A stretch of 64,000 bases of DNA from Tenacibaculum sp. 1_MG-2023 (GTDB lineage Bacteria; Bacteroidota; Bacteroidia; Flavobacteriales; Flavobacteriaceae): the NCBI RefSeq assembly GCF_030547425.1, contig NZ_JAUORH010000016.1:1-64000 (forward strand), read 5' to 3'. Position numbers and translations under genes: made by a program. The notes under the pieces were generated by a model. It saw only the letters and a program-made list of their open reading frames with translations. It had not been told where the DNA came from and did no database searches. Positions within the stretch are counted from its first letter, which is position 1, and the number at the start of each line of letters is the position of its first letter. Below are positions 53,578 to 62,459 of this stretch, piece after piece.

Positions 53578-55341
53578 TTATTTAACTCCATGCATTAATT
53601 TTTTAATTACTGGATTTAAAGCTATAACTAATAAACCTGCTATTGTTGGTACTATCGTAAAAATTAAAAAGAACGTTGATAAACTGTATTCTTTAGTAAT
53701 ATTTTCGATTTGACCTCCAAATACTGCTGCTAACTTGTTTCCTATTGCAATAGCTAAGTACCACATACCAAACATAAATGCAATCATACGTGCTGGTACT
53801 AATTTAGAAACATAAGAAAGTCCTACTGGTGATAAGCATAATTCACCTAATGTATGGAATAGATATGCTAAGATTAACCACACCATACTTACTTTTACTC
53901 CATCGGTAATTCCATAAGCTCCAAAAGCTAACAAACCGAATCCGACAGCCATAATAATTAAACCTAAGCCATATTTAACAGCTGCAGACGGATTGTATTT
54001 TGAATCCCACCACTTAGAGAATAAATTAGCAAAGGCTATGATAAAAAATGAGTTTAAGATTGAGAACCATGATACTGTAATTTCTGAAGCTTCTGCAGAA
54101 AACTCAGCATATAACATCCATCCTACTAACACCCAAACTCCTAAGAAACATATAGCCAAAACAAAGTTTGATACTGGAATTCTTTTACCTGTCTCTTTTC
54201 CTAATAAATACAACACCCATGTAATAATTACTAAAGGAATTACTGTTAATAATGTATTTACGATGTTAAAAATTGTTTGTGCATTTCCTGTTAAAACTCT
54301 GTCAACATTATCACGAGCAAAAAGTATTAATGAAGTTGCCCCTTGCTCGAAACTCATCCAAAAGAAAACTGTGAAAAATGCGAAAATAATTACTGCTATC
54401 ATCCTGTCTCTAACAACTTTTGTATATCGAGATATACGAGAAATTGTTAAAAACAAAAAGACAGCTAAACCAAACAACACTGCTACATACTGTCCATCAA
54501 AATCTCCTACTTTTAACGCACCAAAAACATCTATTCCTCCAATTTTTGATAATGGATCATTAATTGCATACCCTAAACCAATTACTGAAGAAATAACGAT
54601 TAAAATTTTATCTAAGCTTGTAAAAGGGTTTGCTTTGTCACTTTCATTAGTCGTTTCTACAACAGACACTTCACTACTTTCTTCCTTTTCTTCTGTAGAA
54701 GGAACATCGCCAATAGTACCAAATAATGGTTTCGCTAACCAAAATTGTAGAGTCCCAAATAACATAAAAATTCCTGCTAAACCGAATCCCCAAGACCAAC
54801 CTACTTTTTCAGCTAAATATCCGCATAACATCATTCCGAAAAATGCTCCCGCATTAACTCCCATATAGAAAATGGTATAAGCACCATCTTTCTTTTCTGG
54901 TAAATCTTTATACATTTCAGAAATAATAGAAGTCATATTAGGTTTAAAGAAACCTGTACCTATTACTAATAAAGCCAACCCTACGTATAGCCAAAACTCT
55001 GTTTCAATTGCCATAGCAGCATGCCCTAAAGTCATAATTATCGACCCTATAACCACTGCCCAACGATATCCTGTTAATTTATCAGCTATAATACCTCCTA
55101 AAATTGGTGTTAAGTACAACAACATTGCATAGGTCCCAAATAATGCCCCTGCGTTTTCTGCAGACCATTCCCAACCTGGGTTAGCTCCAACTGCTGCTGC
55201 TGTTAAAAAGTTTATTAATAATACACGCATTCCATAAAACGAAAAACGCTCCCACATTTCTGTAAAAAACAGGACAAATAACCCAGATGGATGCCCTAAT
55301 ACCTTAGATTTAAAAAAATCATTTGATGTAACTGAACTCAT
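53578..55341 (-). CDS. POT/PTR2-family proton-coupled peptide transporter
   Basis: A 587-aa inner-membrane transporter of the MFS POT family that imports di- and tripeptides with protons. The N-terminal FFTEMWERFSFYGMRVLLIN contains the E-x-x-E-R-F-x-Y-type signature, followed by GGIIADKLTGYRWAVVIGS and the PTR2 block FYMGVNAGAFFGMMLCG. About 14 helices are expected. A charged loop (about 220-240, rich in E, S and V) splits the bundles. It is the third gene of the peptidase-POT-POT operon. A hairpin between the two POT genes may dampen its transcription. Confidence 0.94.
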   Translation of the reverse strand: MSSVTSNDFFKSKVLGHPSGLFVLFFTEMWERFSFYGMRVLLINFLTAAAVGANPGWEWSAENAGALFGTYAMLLYLTPILGGIIADKLTGYRWAVVIGSIIMTLGHAAMAIETEFWLYVGLALLVIGTGFFKPNMTSIISEMYKDLPEKKDGAYTIFYMGVNAGAFFGMMLCGYLAEKVGWSWGFGLAGIFMLFGTLQFWLAKPLFGTIGDVPSTEEKEESSEVSVVETTNESDKANPFTSLDKILIVISSVIGLGYAINDPLSKIGGIDVFGALKVGDFDGQYVAVLFGLAVFLFLTISRISRYTKVVRDRMIAVIIFAFFTVFFWMSFEQGATSLILFARDNVDRVLTGNAQTIFNIVNTLLTVIPLVIITWVLYLLGKETGKRIPVSNFVLAICFLGVWVLVGWMLYAEFSAEASEITVSWFSILNSFFIIAFANLFSKWWDSKYNPSAAVKYGLGLIIMAVGFGLLAFGAYGITDGVKVSMVWLILAYLFHTLGELCLSPVGLSYVSKLVPARMIAFMFGMWYLAIAIGNKLAAVFGGQIENITKEYSLSTFFLIFTIVPTIAGLLVIALNPVIKKLMHGVK

Positions 55342-55366
55342 ATTTATTTATCGTTTATATATAACA

Positions 55367-55395
55367 AACCTCATGATAAAAACTATCATGAGGTT
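55367..55395 (-). terminator. Hairpin between the two POT genes
   Basis: A perfect 12-bp stem pairs AACCTCATGATA (55367-55378) with TATCATGAGGTT (55384-55395). On the minus strand the following T-run is weak, so it may be an attenuating terminator or a stabilising 3' hairpin. Confidence 0.55.
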
Positions 55396-55407
55396 AAATG
55401 TTCCTTA

Positions 55408-56952
55408 TTATTTTACTCCGTGCATTAACTTTTTAAGTGGGAAACTTAAAAGGAATAGTACTATACCTCCTCCTATTGGAATCCAAACTAAGATGTTAAA
55501 GAAATCAGACATAGAAGATTCTTGAGCTATCTTTTCCATATAACTTGAAAAAGTACCTGCAATCATATTACCCATGGCAGAGGCAAAAAACCAAATACCA
55601 AACATAATACCTAATAATCTTTTTGGTGATAATTTATTTACATAAGAAAGTCCAACTGGTGATAAACTTAACTCTCCCATAGTATGTAATAGGTAAGCTA
55701 AAACTAAAAAGATCATACTAGCCTTTTGTATGGAATCTCCTCCAACATTTGCTGCTCCAAACACCATTGGTATAAAACCTAATCCAAGTAATATTAATCC
55801 AATAGCAAACTTTTGAGGTCCGTTAGGGTTGTATTTTGTTTTTGCTAATTTTTGCCAAACCCAAGAAAATAATGGCGCTAAAGTGAAGATAAATAACGCA
55901 TTTAAACTTTGAAACCATGTTGCTGGCACCTCAGGGTTTTCGTTAAAAAACTGATTATAAATCATATACCCAATAATTCCCCACAAAATAACAACACTTA
56001 GTGCCATAAACATCATTGCTGTAGCATACATTTTACCAATTGCTTTAAACATTCCTATAAATAACCATGTTAAAATTATTACTGGTAAAGCTGATAGTAA
56101 AGCTCCGAAAATTTTAAAAATAATTACTCCTGTTCCTTCTAAACTTCTATCGGTATATTCACTTGCAAAAATATTCATACTTGAACCTGCTTGCTCAAAA
56201 GCTGCCCAGAAAAAGATAGAGAAAAATGCTAAAACACCAACAACTATTAACCTCTGAGTTTCAACTTTTGTTAATGGCTTTTTTTCTGTTTCTGTAGTTT
56301 CTTTAGAAACTTCTTTCTTTGGTGCTAATCCAATTTCTCCAAACATTTTTTGTGCTAAATGAAACTGGATTAATCCTATAAACATAAATATACCTGCTAA
56401 TCCAAAACCATAATGCCAACCTAGGGTTTCTCCTAAATAACCACATAAAATTGATCCCAAGAAAGCTCCTACGTTAATTCCTTGATAAAAAATAGTATAT
56501 CCTGAATCTTTTTTATCACTTCCTTCTGGGTATAATTGCCCTACAATTGAAGAAATATTTGGCTTAAAAAAACCATTTCCTATAATTAATAAACCAAGTC
56601 CTAGGTAAAACGCTGGCATCGGTTCAAAAGCTAACGATAGGTGCCCTAAAGTCATTAATATAGCACCTATGATAATTGCTTTTCTAAATCCTAAAATTTT
56701 ATCGGCTATAATTCCTCCAATAATTGGAGTAATATAAACAAGCATTGTATACCAACCGTATAAACTACTAGCGTCGCTTTTAGTCCATCCTAAACCTGGA
56801 TTATCACTTGCTACTTCGCTAATTAAATATAAAACCAGTAAAGCTCTCATACCGTAGTATGAAAAACGTTCCCACATTTCTGTAAAGAACAACATAAATA
56901 ATCCTACTGGGTGTCCAAATATTTCCCGTTCGGTTGCTATATTTTTAGCCAT
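55408..56952 (-). CDS. POT/PTR2-family proton-coupled peptide transporter
   Basis: A 514-aa paralogue of the neighbouring transporter. It has the same N-terminal FFTEMWERFSYYGMRALLVL and PTR2 motif FYQGINVGAFLGSILCGYLG. It is shorter because the central loop (about 215-235, KKEVSKETTETEKK) and membrane segments after it are reduced. It starts 16 nt after the DPP-type peptidase stop codon, so uptake of the peptidase products is the likely job. The two POT proteins share C-terminal SFPLKKLMHGVK-like ends. Confidence 0.94.
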   Translation of the reverse strand: MAKNIATEREIFGHPVGLFMLFFTEMWERFSYYGMRALLVLYLISEVASDNPGLGWTKSDASSLYGWYTMLVYITPIIGGIIADKILGFRKAIIIGAILMTLGHLSLAFEPMPAFYLGLGLLIIGNGFFKPNISSIVGQLYPEGSDKKDSGYTIFYQGINVGAFLGSILCGYLGETLGWHYGFGLAGIFMFIGLIQFHLAQKMFGEIGLAPKKEVSKETTETEKKPLTKVETQRLIVVGVLAFFSIFFWAAFEQAGSSMNIFASEYTDRSLEGTGVIIFKIFGALLSALPVIILTWLFIGMFKAIGKMYATAMMFMALSVVILWGIIGYMIYNQFFNENPEVPATWFQSLNALFIFTLAPLFSWVWQKLAKTKYNPNGPQKFAIGLILLGLGFIPMVFGAANVGGDSIQKASMIFLVLAYLLHTMGELSLSPVGLSYVNKLSPKRLLGIMFGIWFFASAMGNMIAGTFSSYMEKIAQESSMSDFFNILVWIPIGGGIVLFLLSFPLKKLMHGVK

Positions 56953-56968
56953 AATATATTGTTTTAGT

Positions 56969-59116
56969 TTATAAGTTGTTTTTAATAAAGTTGGTCATTT
57001 TGGTATACAGGTGTAAACGATTGTTGCCTCCATAAATACCATGATTCTTATCTGGATACATTCCCCATTCAAATTGCTTATTTGCTTGAATTAAAGCCTC
57101 TGCCATTCTATAAGCATTTTGAACATGTACATTGTCATCACCAGTTCCGTGAATTAGTAAATATTTTCCTTTTAATAACTCTGGATAATTTAATGGTGAG
57201 TTATCATCATATCCTGTTGGATTTTCCTCTGGTGTACGCATGTAACGCTCTGTATAAATTGTGTCGTAAAAACGCCATGTAGTAACTGGAGCTACTGCAA
57301 TTGCTGCAGCAAAAACATCATTTCCTTTCAATAAACAGTTAGTACTCATATGTCCTCCAAAAGACCATCCCCAAATACCAATTCTATTCGCGTCAACATA
57401 CGGTAATTTTGCTAACTCTTTAGCCACAGAGATTTGGTCTTCAGTTTCATGCTTTACCAAGTTCATGTAAGTAACTTTCTTAAAATCACGACCTTTAAAG
57501 CCTGTTCCTCTACCATCAACACAAACAACTATATAACCGTCTTGTGCTAACATTTGATGCCAATAATCGTTAGAACCGTTCCAGCTGTTTTTTACATTTT
57601 GAGAACCTGGTCCTGAGTATTGATACATTAACACTGGATATTTTTTACTTGTGTCAAAATTTGCAGGTTTGATAGTGTACATATTTAATTCGTTTCCATT
57701 TACATTAATTGTAGAAAACTCTTTTTTACTTAAATTATATCCTGCAATAGTTTCTTTTAAGACGGCATTATCTTTTATAGTTTTTAACACCTTTCCTTCA
57801 TCATTTCTTAACGTATACACTGGTGGTGTATTTACGTCAGAAAAAGTATTAATAAAGTAGTGCATGTTTTTGCTAAAAGAACCGTTGTTTGTTCCTTTAG
57901 GATTACTTAATAACTTTTTGTTTTTACCATTTAAAGAAATACTATATACTCCTCTATTAATAGAACCATTTTCTACTGACTGATAATAAATAGTTTTCTT
58001 ATCAGCATTGTATCCATAATAGGAAGTAACTTCCCAGTTTCCTTTAGTTACTTGATTCAATAACTTACCGTCCTTATCATAGTGATAAATATGGTTGTAT
58101 CCATCTTTTTCACTTGTCCAAATAAAACTATTATCATCTAAGAAAGTTAAATCATCTGTAATATCTACATAAGCTTTATCAGTTTCATTTAAAACAACTG
58201 AACTATTAAAAGTAGTTGCGTCAACAAAATACATTTTTAAATCGTTTTGATTACGGTTTAATGTTCTAACTGCTAAAATATTTGGATTGTTTGTCCAATT
58301 TATTCTTGGAATATATTCATAATCTCCAACTCTAATTTCAGCCGTTTTATTAGTTGCTAATGAAAATATACGCAAAGCTACTTTAGCATTTTCTTCACCA
58401 GCCTTTGGATATTTAAACACATGCTGTGTTGGATACTTTTCTTTTCCATATACGTCCATTGAAAAAGTTTTAACTTTACTTTCATCAAAACGTAAATATG
58501 CTAAATTTTTACTGTCTTTACTCCATTCAAATGCTTTTACGAAACCAAATTCCTCTTCATAAACCCAATCAGTAATACCGTTAATGATTTCATTCTTTTT
58601 ACCACTATTGGTAATTTGAATTACAATATTGGCGTCTGAATAATCTTTAATAAATAAATTGTTGTCTTTAGCGTACGCTATTTTTTTACTGTCAGGAGAA
58701 AAAGTTGGCTCCTGAATATCTTCTCCTATTAAGTCTAATGATTTTGTAGCTATATCATACACATAGAATGTACCTAAATATGAATGACGAAAAATTTGTT
58801 TGAAGTTTGTTCCTAAAATTAATTTAGTCTCATCGTTGTTAAAGCTATATGATTGAAAATATTCTAATCCAGCTAAATCTTTACTATCAACTATAGTTGC
58901 TACTTTTTCTAAAGTTTCGTAGCTATATTTATCTACAGTAGAACTACCTTCTCCATAATTCAATAGCGAATAAAAATCTCCATTCATAGAATTTAAAGAG
59001 TTCATATAATCGGCTCTAAACGTGCCTTTTCGCCATATATCCTCTAAAGAAATATCTTTTTTTTGAGCTTGTACCAGCGAAGATATTCCTATAAACAATA
59101 GTAATAATTTCTTCAT
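56969..59116 (-). CDS. Dipeptidyl peptidase IV-type S9 peptidase
   Basis: ATG 59116 begins the signal peptide MKKLLLLFIGISSLVQAQ, giving 715 aa; an ATG 60 codons upstream would run into the divergent HMG-CoA reductase promoter. The N-terminal beta-propeller (DPPIV_N, about 40-490) contains DWVYEEEFGF, whose Glu residues bind the substrate N-terminus. The alpha/beta-hydrolase domain has S585 (GWSFGGHMS), D660/D661 (GDDNVHVQN) and H692 (KNHGIYGG). It removes dipeptides, typically X-Pro, from peptides in the periplasm. It is the first gene of an operon with two peptide transporters. Confidence 0.95.
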   Translation of the reverse strand: MKKLLLLFIGISSLVQAQKKDISLEDIWRKGTFRADYMNSLNSMNGDFYSLLNYGEGSSTVDKYSYETLEKVATIVDSKDLAGLEYFQSYSFNNDETKLILGTNFKQIFRHSYLGTFYVYDIATKSLDLIGEDIQEPTFSPDSKKIAYAKDNNLFIKDYSDANIVIQITNSGKKNEIINGITDWVYEEEFGFVKAFEWSKDSKNLAYLRFDESKVKTFSMDVYGKEKYPTQHVFKYPKAGEENAKVALRIFSLATNKTAEIRVGDYEYIPRINWTNNPNILAVRTLNRNQNDLKMYFVDATTFNSSVVLNETDKAYVDITDDLTFLDDNSFIWTSEKDGYNHIYHYDKDGKLLNQVTKGNWEVTSYYGYNADKKTIYYQSVENGSINRGVYSISLNGKNKKLLSNPKGTNNGSFSKNMHYFINTFSDVNTPPVYTLRNDEGKVLKTIKDNAVLKETIAGYNLSKKEFSTINVNGNELNMYTIKPANFDTSKKYPVLMYQYSGPGSQNVKNSWNGSNDYWHQMLAQDGYIVVCVDGRGTGFKGRDFKKVTYMNLVKHETEDQISVAKELAKLPYVDANRIGIWGWSFGGHMSTNCLLKGNDVFAAAIAVAPVTTWRFYDTIYTERYMRTPEENPTGYDDNSPLNYPELLKGKYLLIHGTGDDNVHVQNAYRMAEALIQANKQFEWGMYPDKNHGIYGGNNRLHLYTKMTNFIKNNL

Positions 59117-59258
59117 GTTAAGTTGTTGTTTATCTAAAAAGTTTGCCAAGTTTACGGAAAAATAGCCAAAAATCCCCTCAAAAAAATCATAAAAACCAAA
59201 TAACACAACCATTTTAACATGATTCACGTATCTTTGAGCCATCAAAAAAGAATTGAGA

Positions 59259-60989
59259 ATGTCTAAAACGATCTCTGGTTTTTCTAAACTTACCAAAGAA
59301 GAAAAAATAGACTGGTTGGCAAAAACTTACTTTAACAATCAACCAGAAATTACACAAACTATTAAGCAATATTGGAATGTAGATGATAAGCTACAACAAT
59401 TGCATGATGATTTTATTGAAAATACAATTTCTAACTTTTATATGCCTTACGGTATTGCTCCTAATTTTATTATTAACGGACGCAGTTACGTAATACCAAT
59501 GGTAGTTGAAGAAAGCTCTGTAGTTGCTGCTGCTTCTTTAGTTGCTAAATTTTGGAATACTCGTGGTGGGTTTAAAACCGAGGTGATTTCTACTACCAAA
59601 ATTGGTCAAGTGCATTTTATGTATGCTGGTAACAAAAAAGAGTTAGAAACCTATTTTAATCAAAAAAAAACAGAATTATACGCAGCTACCGAATCCATTA
59701 CCAAAAACATGGAAAAACGTGGTGGCGGAATATTAGATATTCAACTAGTTGATAAAACAGATAAGCTTGCAAATTACTATCAATTACATGTTACTTTTGA
59801 AACGAAAGATAGTATGGGAGCCAATTTCATCAACTCTTGTTTAGAAGCTATTGCAAGAACTTTTAGAAAAGACGATATTGAAATAGTTATGAGCATTCTT
59901 TCTAACTACGTTCCTGAATGTTTAGTTAGAGCGGAAGTAAGCTGTAAAGTAACCGAATTAGGCGGAAAGAATCCTGAGAAGTTTGCTCAAAAGTTTGAAC
60001 AGGCTGTTAAAATCGCAGAAGTAGAACCCTATCGTGCAGTTACGCACAACAAAGGTATTATGAACGGAATCGATGCTGTTGTATTGGCTACAGGTAACGA
60101 TTTTAGAGCGATTGAAGCGGGTGCACATGCGTATGCTTCAAAAGACGGACAATATAAAAGCCTAACACACTGTGAAGTAAAAGACGGTATTTTTAGGTTT
60201 TGGATTGAAATCCCTTTAGCATTAGGAACTGTGGGTGGTTTAACTGCCTTACACCCAATGGCAAAATTATCGTTAGACATGATGCAAAAACCAAGCGCAC
60301 GCATCTTAATGCAAATTATTGCTTCCGCTGGTTTAGCTCAGAATTTTGCTGCTTTACGTGCCTTAACTACTAAAGGAATTCAACATGGGCATATGAAAAT
60401 GCACTTGATGAATATTTTAAATCAACACAAAGCTACTAATGAAGAAAAAGAAGTTGTAGCTACCTATTTTGAAGACAGAACAGCCTCACATAGTGCTGTG
60501 GTTGAAAAGCTCAACGAGTTACGTAAGCCCAAAGTACAATGGGTAGATTTTTTAAGTGAGGAAGGAGTACGTAGTACACTTGCTAATTTAAAAACTGATG
60601 CTAAACCTTTATTTGGAAAAATGAAAGGACAACACATGGTAGAGCATTTAAGCATAGTTACTCAAATTGCTAACGGAAATTGGAATGTTGATATTTATGT
60701 TCCAGACGATAAAGCGGCTCGAAGAAAGCCGTTTTTAAACTCTGATAGCGAATTACAAATCGGGTTTAAAGCTCCATTTTTATCTGAAGACCCAACTCCT
60801 TTGAAGTTTAATTCAATGGAAGAAGCTATTGATGATTTGATTGAGCAAGTGCAGCACTTCGAAAGTGTTTTTAATGAAAACCCAAACCGAACAGTTGTAC
60901 ATCCTTTTTTTGGAGAACTAGATTACGAATACTGGAAAAAGTTTCAAGTAAAACACTTTACACATCATTTTAAACAATTTGGATTGTGA
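59259..60989 (+). CDS. mvaA: HMG-CoA reductase (class II) fused to a DUF1569/DinB-like domain
   Basis: A TTG at 59253 is in frame, but ATG 59259 (MSKTISGFSKL) is preferred; 576 aa. Residues 1 to about 430 are a class II (mvaA-type) hydroxymethylglutaryl-CoA reductase, with NTISNFYMPYGIAPNFIING, VVEESSVVAAAS and ATGNDFRAIEAGAHAYAS near 277. It makes mevalonate for isoprenoids. Residues about 440-576 add a helical domain with MKGQHMVEHLSIVT and a closing HPFFGELDYEYWKK ... HFTHHFKQFGL, typical of DUF1569/DinB-like metal-binding bundles. Class II reductases normally end near 430, so this is a fusion. The stop codon lies inside a palindromic repeat. A GHMP kinase follows one gene later. Confidence 0.92.
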   Translation: MSKTISGFSKLTKEEKIDWLAKTYFNNQPEITQTIKQYWNVDDKLQQLHDDFIENTISNFYMPYGIAPNFIINGRSYVIPMVVEESSVVAAASLVAKFWNTRGGFKTEVISTTKIGQVHFMYAGNKKELETYFNQKKTELYAATESITKNMEKRGGGILDIQLVDKTDKLANYYQLHVTFETKDSMGANFINSCLEAIARTFRKDDIEIVMSILSNYVPECLVRAEVSCKVTELGGKNPEKFAQKFEQAVKIAEVEPYRAVTHNKGIMNGIDAVVLATGNDFRAIEAGAHAYASKDGQYKSLTHCEVKDGIFRFWIEIPLALGTVGGLTALHPMAKLSLDMMQKPSARILMQIIASAGLAQNFAALRALTTKGIQHGHMKMHLMNILNQHKATNEEKEVVATYFEDRTASHSAVVEKLNELRKPKVQWVDFLSEEGVRSTLANLKTDAKPLFGKMKGQHMVEHLSIVTQIANGNWNVDIYVPDDKAARRKPFLNSDSELQIGFKAPFLSEDPTPLKFNSMEEAIDDLIEQVQHFESVFNENPNRTVVHPFFGELDYEYWKKFQVKHFTHHFKQFGL

Positions 60990-61009
60990 CTTCGACTACG
61001 CTCAGTCAC
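60986..61009. repeat. Palindromic repeat, copy overlapping the mvaA stop codon
   Basis: GTGAC and GTCAC arms flank the core TTCGACTACGCTCA. The TGA of mvaA (60987-60989) is inside the left arm. Related cores occur at 61383-61404 and 61904-61927. Confidence 0.75.
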
Positions 61010-61031
61010 GGGTTAACATCAAAATTATTAA

Positions 61032-61355
61032 ATGCCTAAAGGTTTTGTTTACATACTAGAGTGCTCAGACGGAAGTTTCTATACCGGTAGTACTATTAAT
61101 CTAGAAAAAAGACTTAGCGAACACCAAAATGGTGAAGGTGCTCGCCACACTCAAAAAAGATCACCTCTTAGCTTAGTTTATGTTGAAGAGTTCCTACAAA
61201 TACATCAAGCTTTTTATAGAGAAAAACAAATTCAAGGTTGGTCTAGAGCTAAAAAGATAGCTTTAATCGATAATAATTATGAAATACTACCTAAACTTTC
61301 CGAATGTCAAAACGAAAGTCATTATAGAATTAAAAAAAGAAAAGGTTTAGTTTAA
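61032..61355 (+). CDS. GIY-YIG domain protein (UPF0213/YhbQ-like)
   Basis: A 107-aa single-domain protein of the GIY-YIG nuclease superfamily. The family pattern is visible as FVYILECSDGSFYTGSTINL, with Y-x10-Y-x-G spacing, then RLSEHQNGEGARHTQKRSP with the catalytic-type Arg and His, and EKQIQGWSRAKKIALI at the end. Small stand-alone members such as YhbQ have been linked to DNA repair or nucleic-acid cleavage, but the role is not settled. It lies between two mevalonate-pathway genes and 2 nt before the kinase gene. Confidence 0.93.
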   Translation: MPKGFVYILECSDGSFYTGSTINLEKRLSEHQNGEGARHTQKRSPLSLVYVEEFLQIHQAFYREKQIQGWSRAKKIALIDNNYEILPKLSECQNESHYRIKKRKGLV

Positions 61356-61357
61356 AC

Positions 61358-62338
61358 ATGGAAGAAGACACAAACCAATGGGTAGCTGAGCGTAGTCGAA
61401 GCTATTCTAACGGAAAATTATTACTCACTGGAGAATATGCTGTTTTAGATGGTGCAACATCGTTAGCTGTCCCAACTAAGTTTGGACAAGATTTAATCGT
61501 TGAACTTATCAAAGAACCACAACTTATCTGGGGAAGTTTTACGCATACTGGAGAATGTTGGTTCGAGGCTTCTTTTGATTTGCCAAAACTACGTTTAACC
61601 TCAGCAACGTTTAATTCTGACAAAGAAGGAAGTGCTGAACTTATTGCTGAGACTTTACGAGATATTTTAAAAGAAGCTAAACGTTTAAATCCAAAGTTTT
61701 TAAATACTGAACACGGTTTTGTTGTAAAAACGAATCTAACATTCCCTCAAAACTGGGGGTTAGGGAGTTCATCAACCTTAATTAACAATATTGCTACATG
61801 GGCAAATGTAAATCCGTTTACTTTGCTTTGGAACGCTTTTTCTGGGAGTGGTTACGATATTGCTTGTGCAAAACACAATACACCAATTTTATATCAATTA
61901 AAAGTGACTTCGCCTACGCTCCGTCACCAACCAATAGTCAAAGAAGTAAATTTAAATCCACGTTTTTCTGAAGAATTGTTTTTTGTGCATTTGAACCAAA
62001 AACAGAATAGCAGAGAAGGGATTGCTCACTATAAAAAACACAAAGAAGAAGGAAAAACATTAATTCCTGAGATTGACAATTTAACTCAAGAATTTTTAAA
62101 AGCTAACACTTCTAAAGATTTAGAAAAAATCATTATTGAGCATGAGCACATCATTAGTTCAATTATAAAACAAGACACTGTAAAACAACGATTATTTTCT
62201 GACTATTTTGGTGAAGTAAAAAGTTTAGGCGCTTGGGGTGGTGATTTTATTTTAGCTACAGGAAATGAAGATACTACAAGCTATTTTCAACAAAAAGGAT
62301 TCAATACGATCCTCACCTATAAAGAAATGATTTTATAA
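61358..62338 (+). CDS. GYDIA-family GHMP kinase with two repeat-derived inserts
   Basis: A 326-aa GHMP-fold kinase, probably of the mevalonate branch. SNGKLLLTGEYAVLDGA is the N-terminal strand block, WGLGSSSTLINNIATW the ATP loop (GLGSSS), and SGSGYDIACAKHNTPI the GYDIA signature. The C-terminal half has LGAWGGDFILATG. Two palindromic repeats lie in frame: AERSRS near residue 10 (61383-61404) and TSPTLRH near 184-190 (61904-61927). They encode residues at the N-terminus and probably in a surface loop. The frame is intact, so the protein seems to tolerate both. Confidence 0.9.
   Translation: MEEDTNQWVAERSRSYSNGKLLLTGEYAVLDGATSLAVPTKFGQDLIVELIKEPQLIWGSFTHTGECWFEASFDLPKLRLTSATFNSDKEGSAELIAETLRDILKEAKRLNPKFLNTEHGFVVKTNLTFPQNWGLGSSSTLINNIATWANVNPFTLLWNAFSGSGYDIACAKHNTPILYQLKVTSPTLRHQPIVKEVNLNPRFSEELFFVHLNQKQNSREGIAHYKKHKEEGKTLIPEIDNLTQEFLKANTSKDLEKIIIEHEHIISSIIKQDTVKQRLFSDYFGEVKSLGAWGGDFILATGNEDTTSYFQQKGFNTILTYKEMIL
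61383..61404. repeat. Palindromic repeat inside the kinase gene, copy 1
   Basis: TAGCT and AGCTA arms flank GAGCGTAGTCGA, which is the reverse complement of the core at 60986-61009. It is translated as AERSRS just before the conserved start of the GHMP domain. Confidence 0.7.
61904..61927. repeat. Palindromic repeat inside the kinase gene, copy 2
   Basis: GTGAC and GTCAC arms flank TTCGCCTACGCTCC, two bases different from the core at 60986-61009 with identical arms. It is translated as V-T-S-P-T-L-R-H within the kinase. Confidence 0.7.
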
Positions 62339-62347
62339 AATTAAGTC

Positions 62348-62451
62348 TGTCACATCGAGTGAATTTATTGAAGAATGAAATAAATTTGTATCGAGATGAT
62401 TTAAAAAAGGTTCTCGATACAATTTTCTACCGAAAATTACTCGAACTGACA
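62348..62451. repeat. Double palindromic intergenic repeat
   Basis: The outer arms TGTCACATCGAGT (62348-62360) and ACTCGAACTGACA (62439-62451) are imperfect inverses. Inner arms TTGTATCGAGA (62386-62396) and TCTCGATACAA (62412-62422) pair perfectly. The element fills the kinase-flavoprotein gap and ends 9 nt before the flavoprotein ATG, so it replaces most normal leader sequence. Confidence 0.7.
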
Positions 62452-62459
62452 TAAAAAAG

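Noticed and set aside
56969..59296. Longer start for the S9 peptidase (60 extra codons)
   Set aside because: The extra part has no signal and overlaps the upstream region of the divergent HMG-CoA reductase gene; a clean signal peptide starts at 59116.
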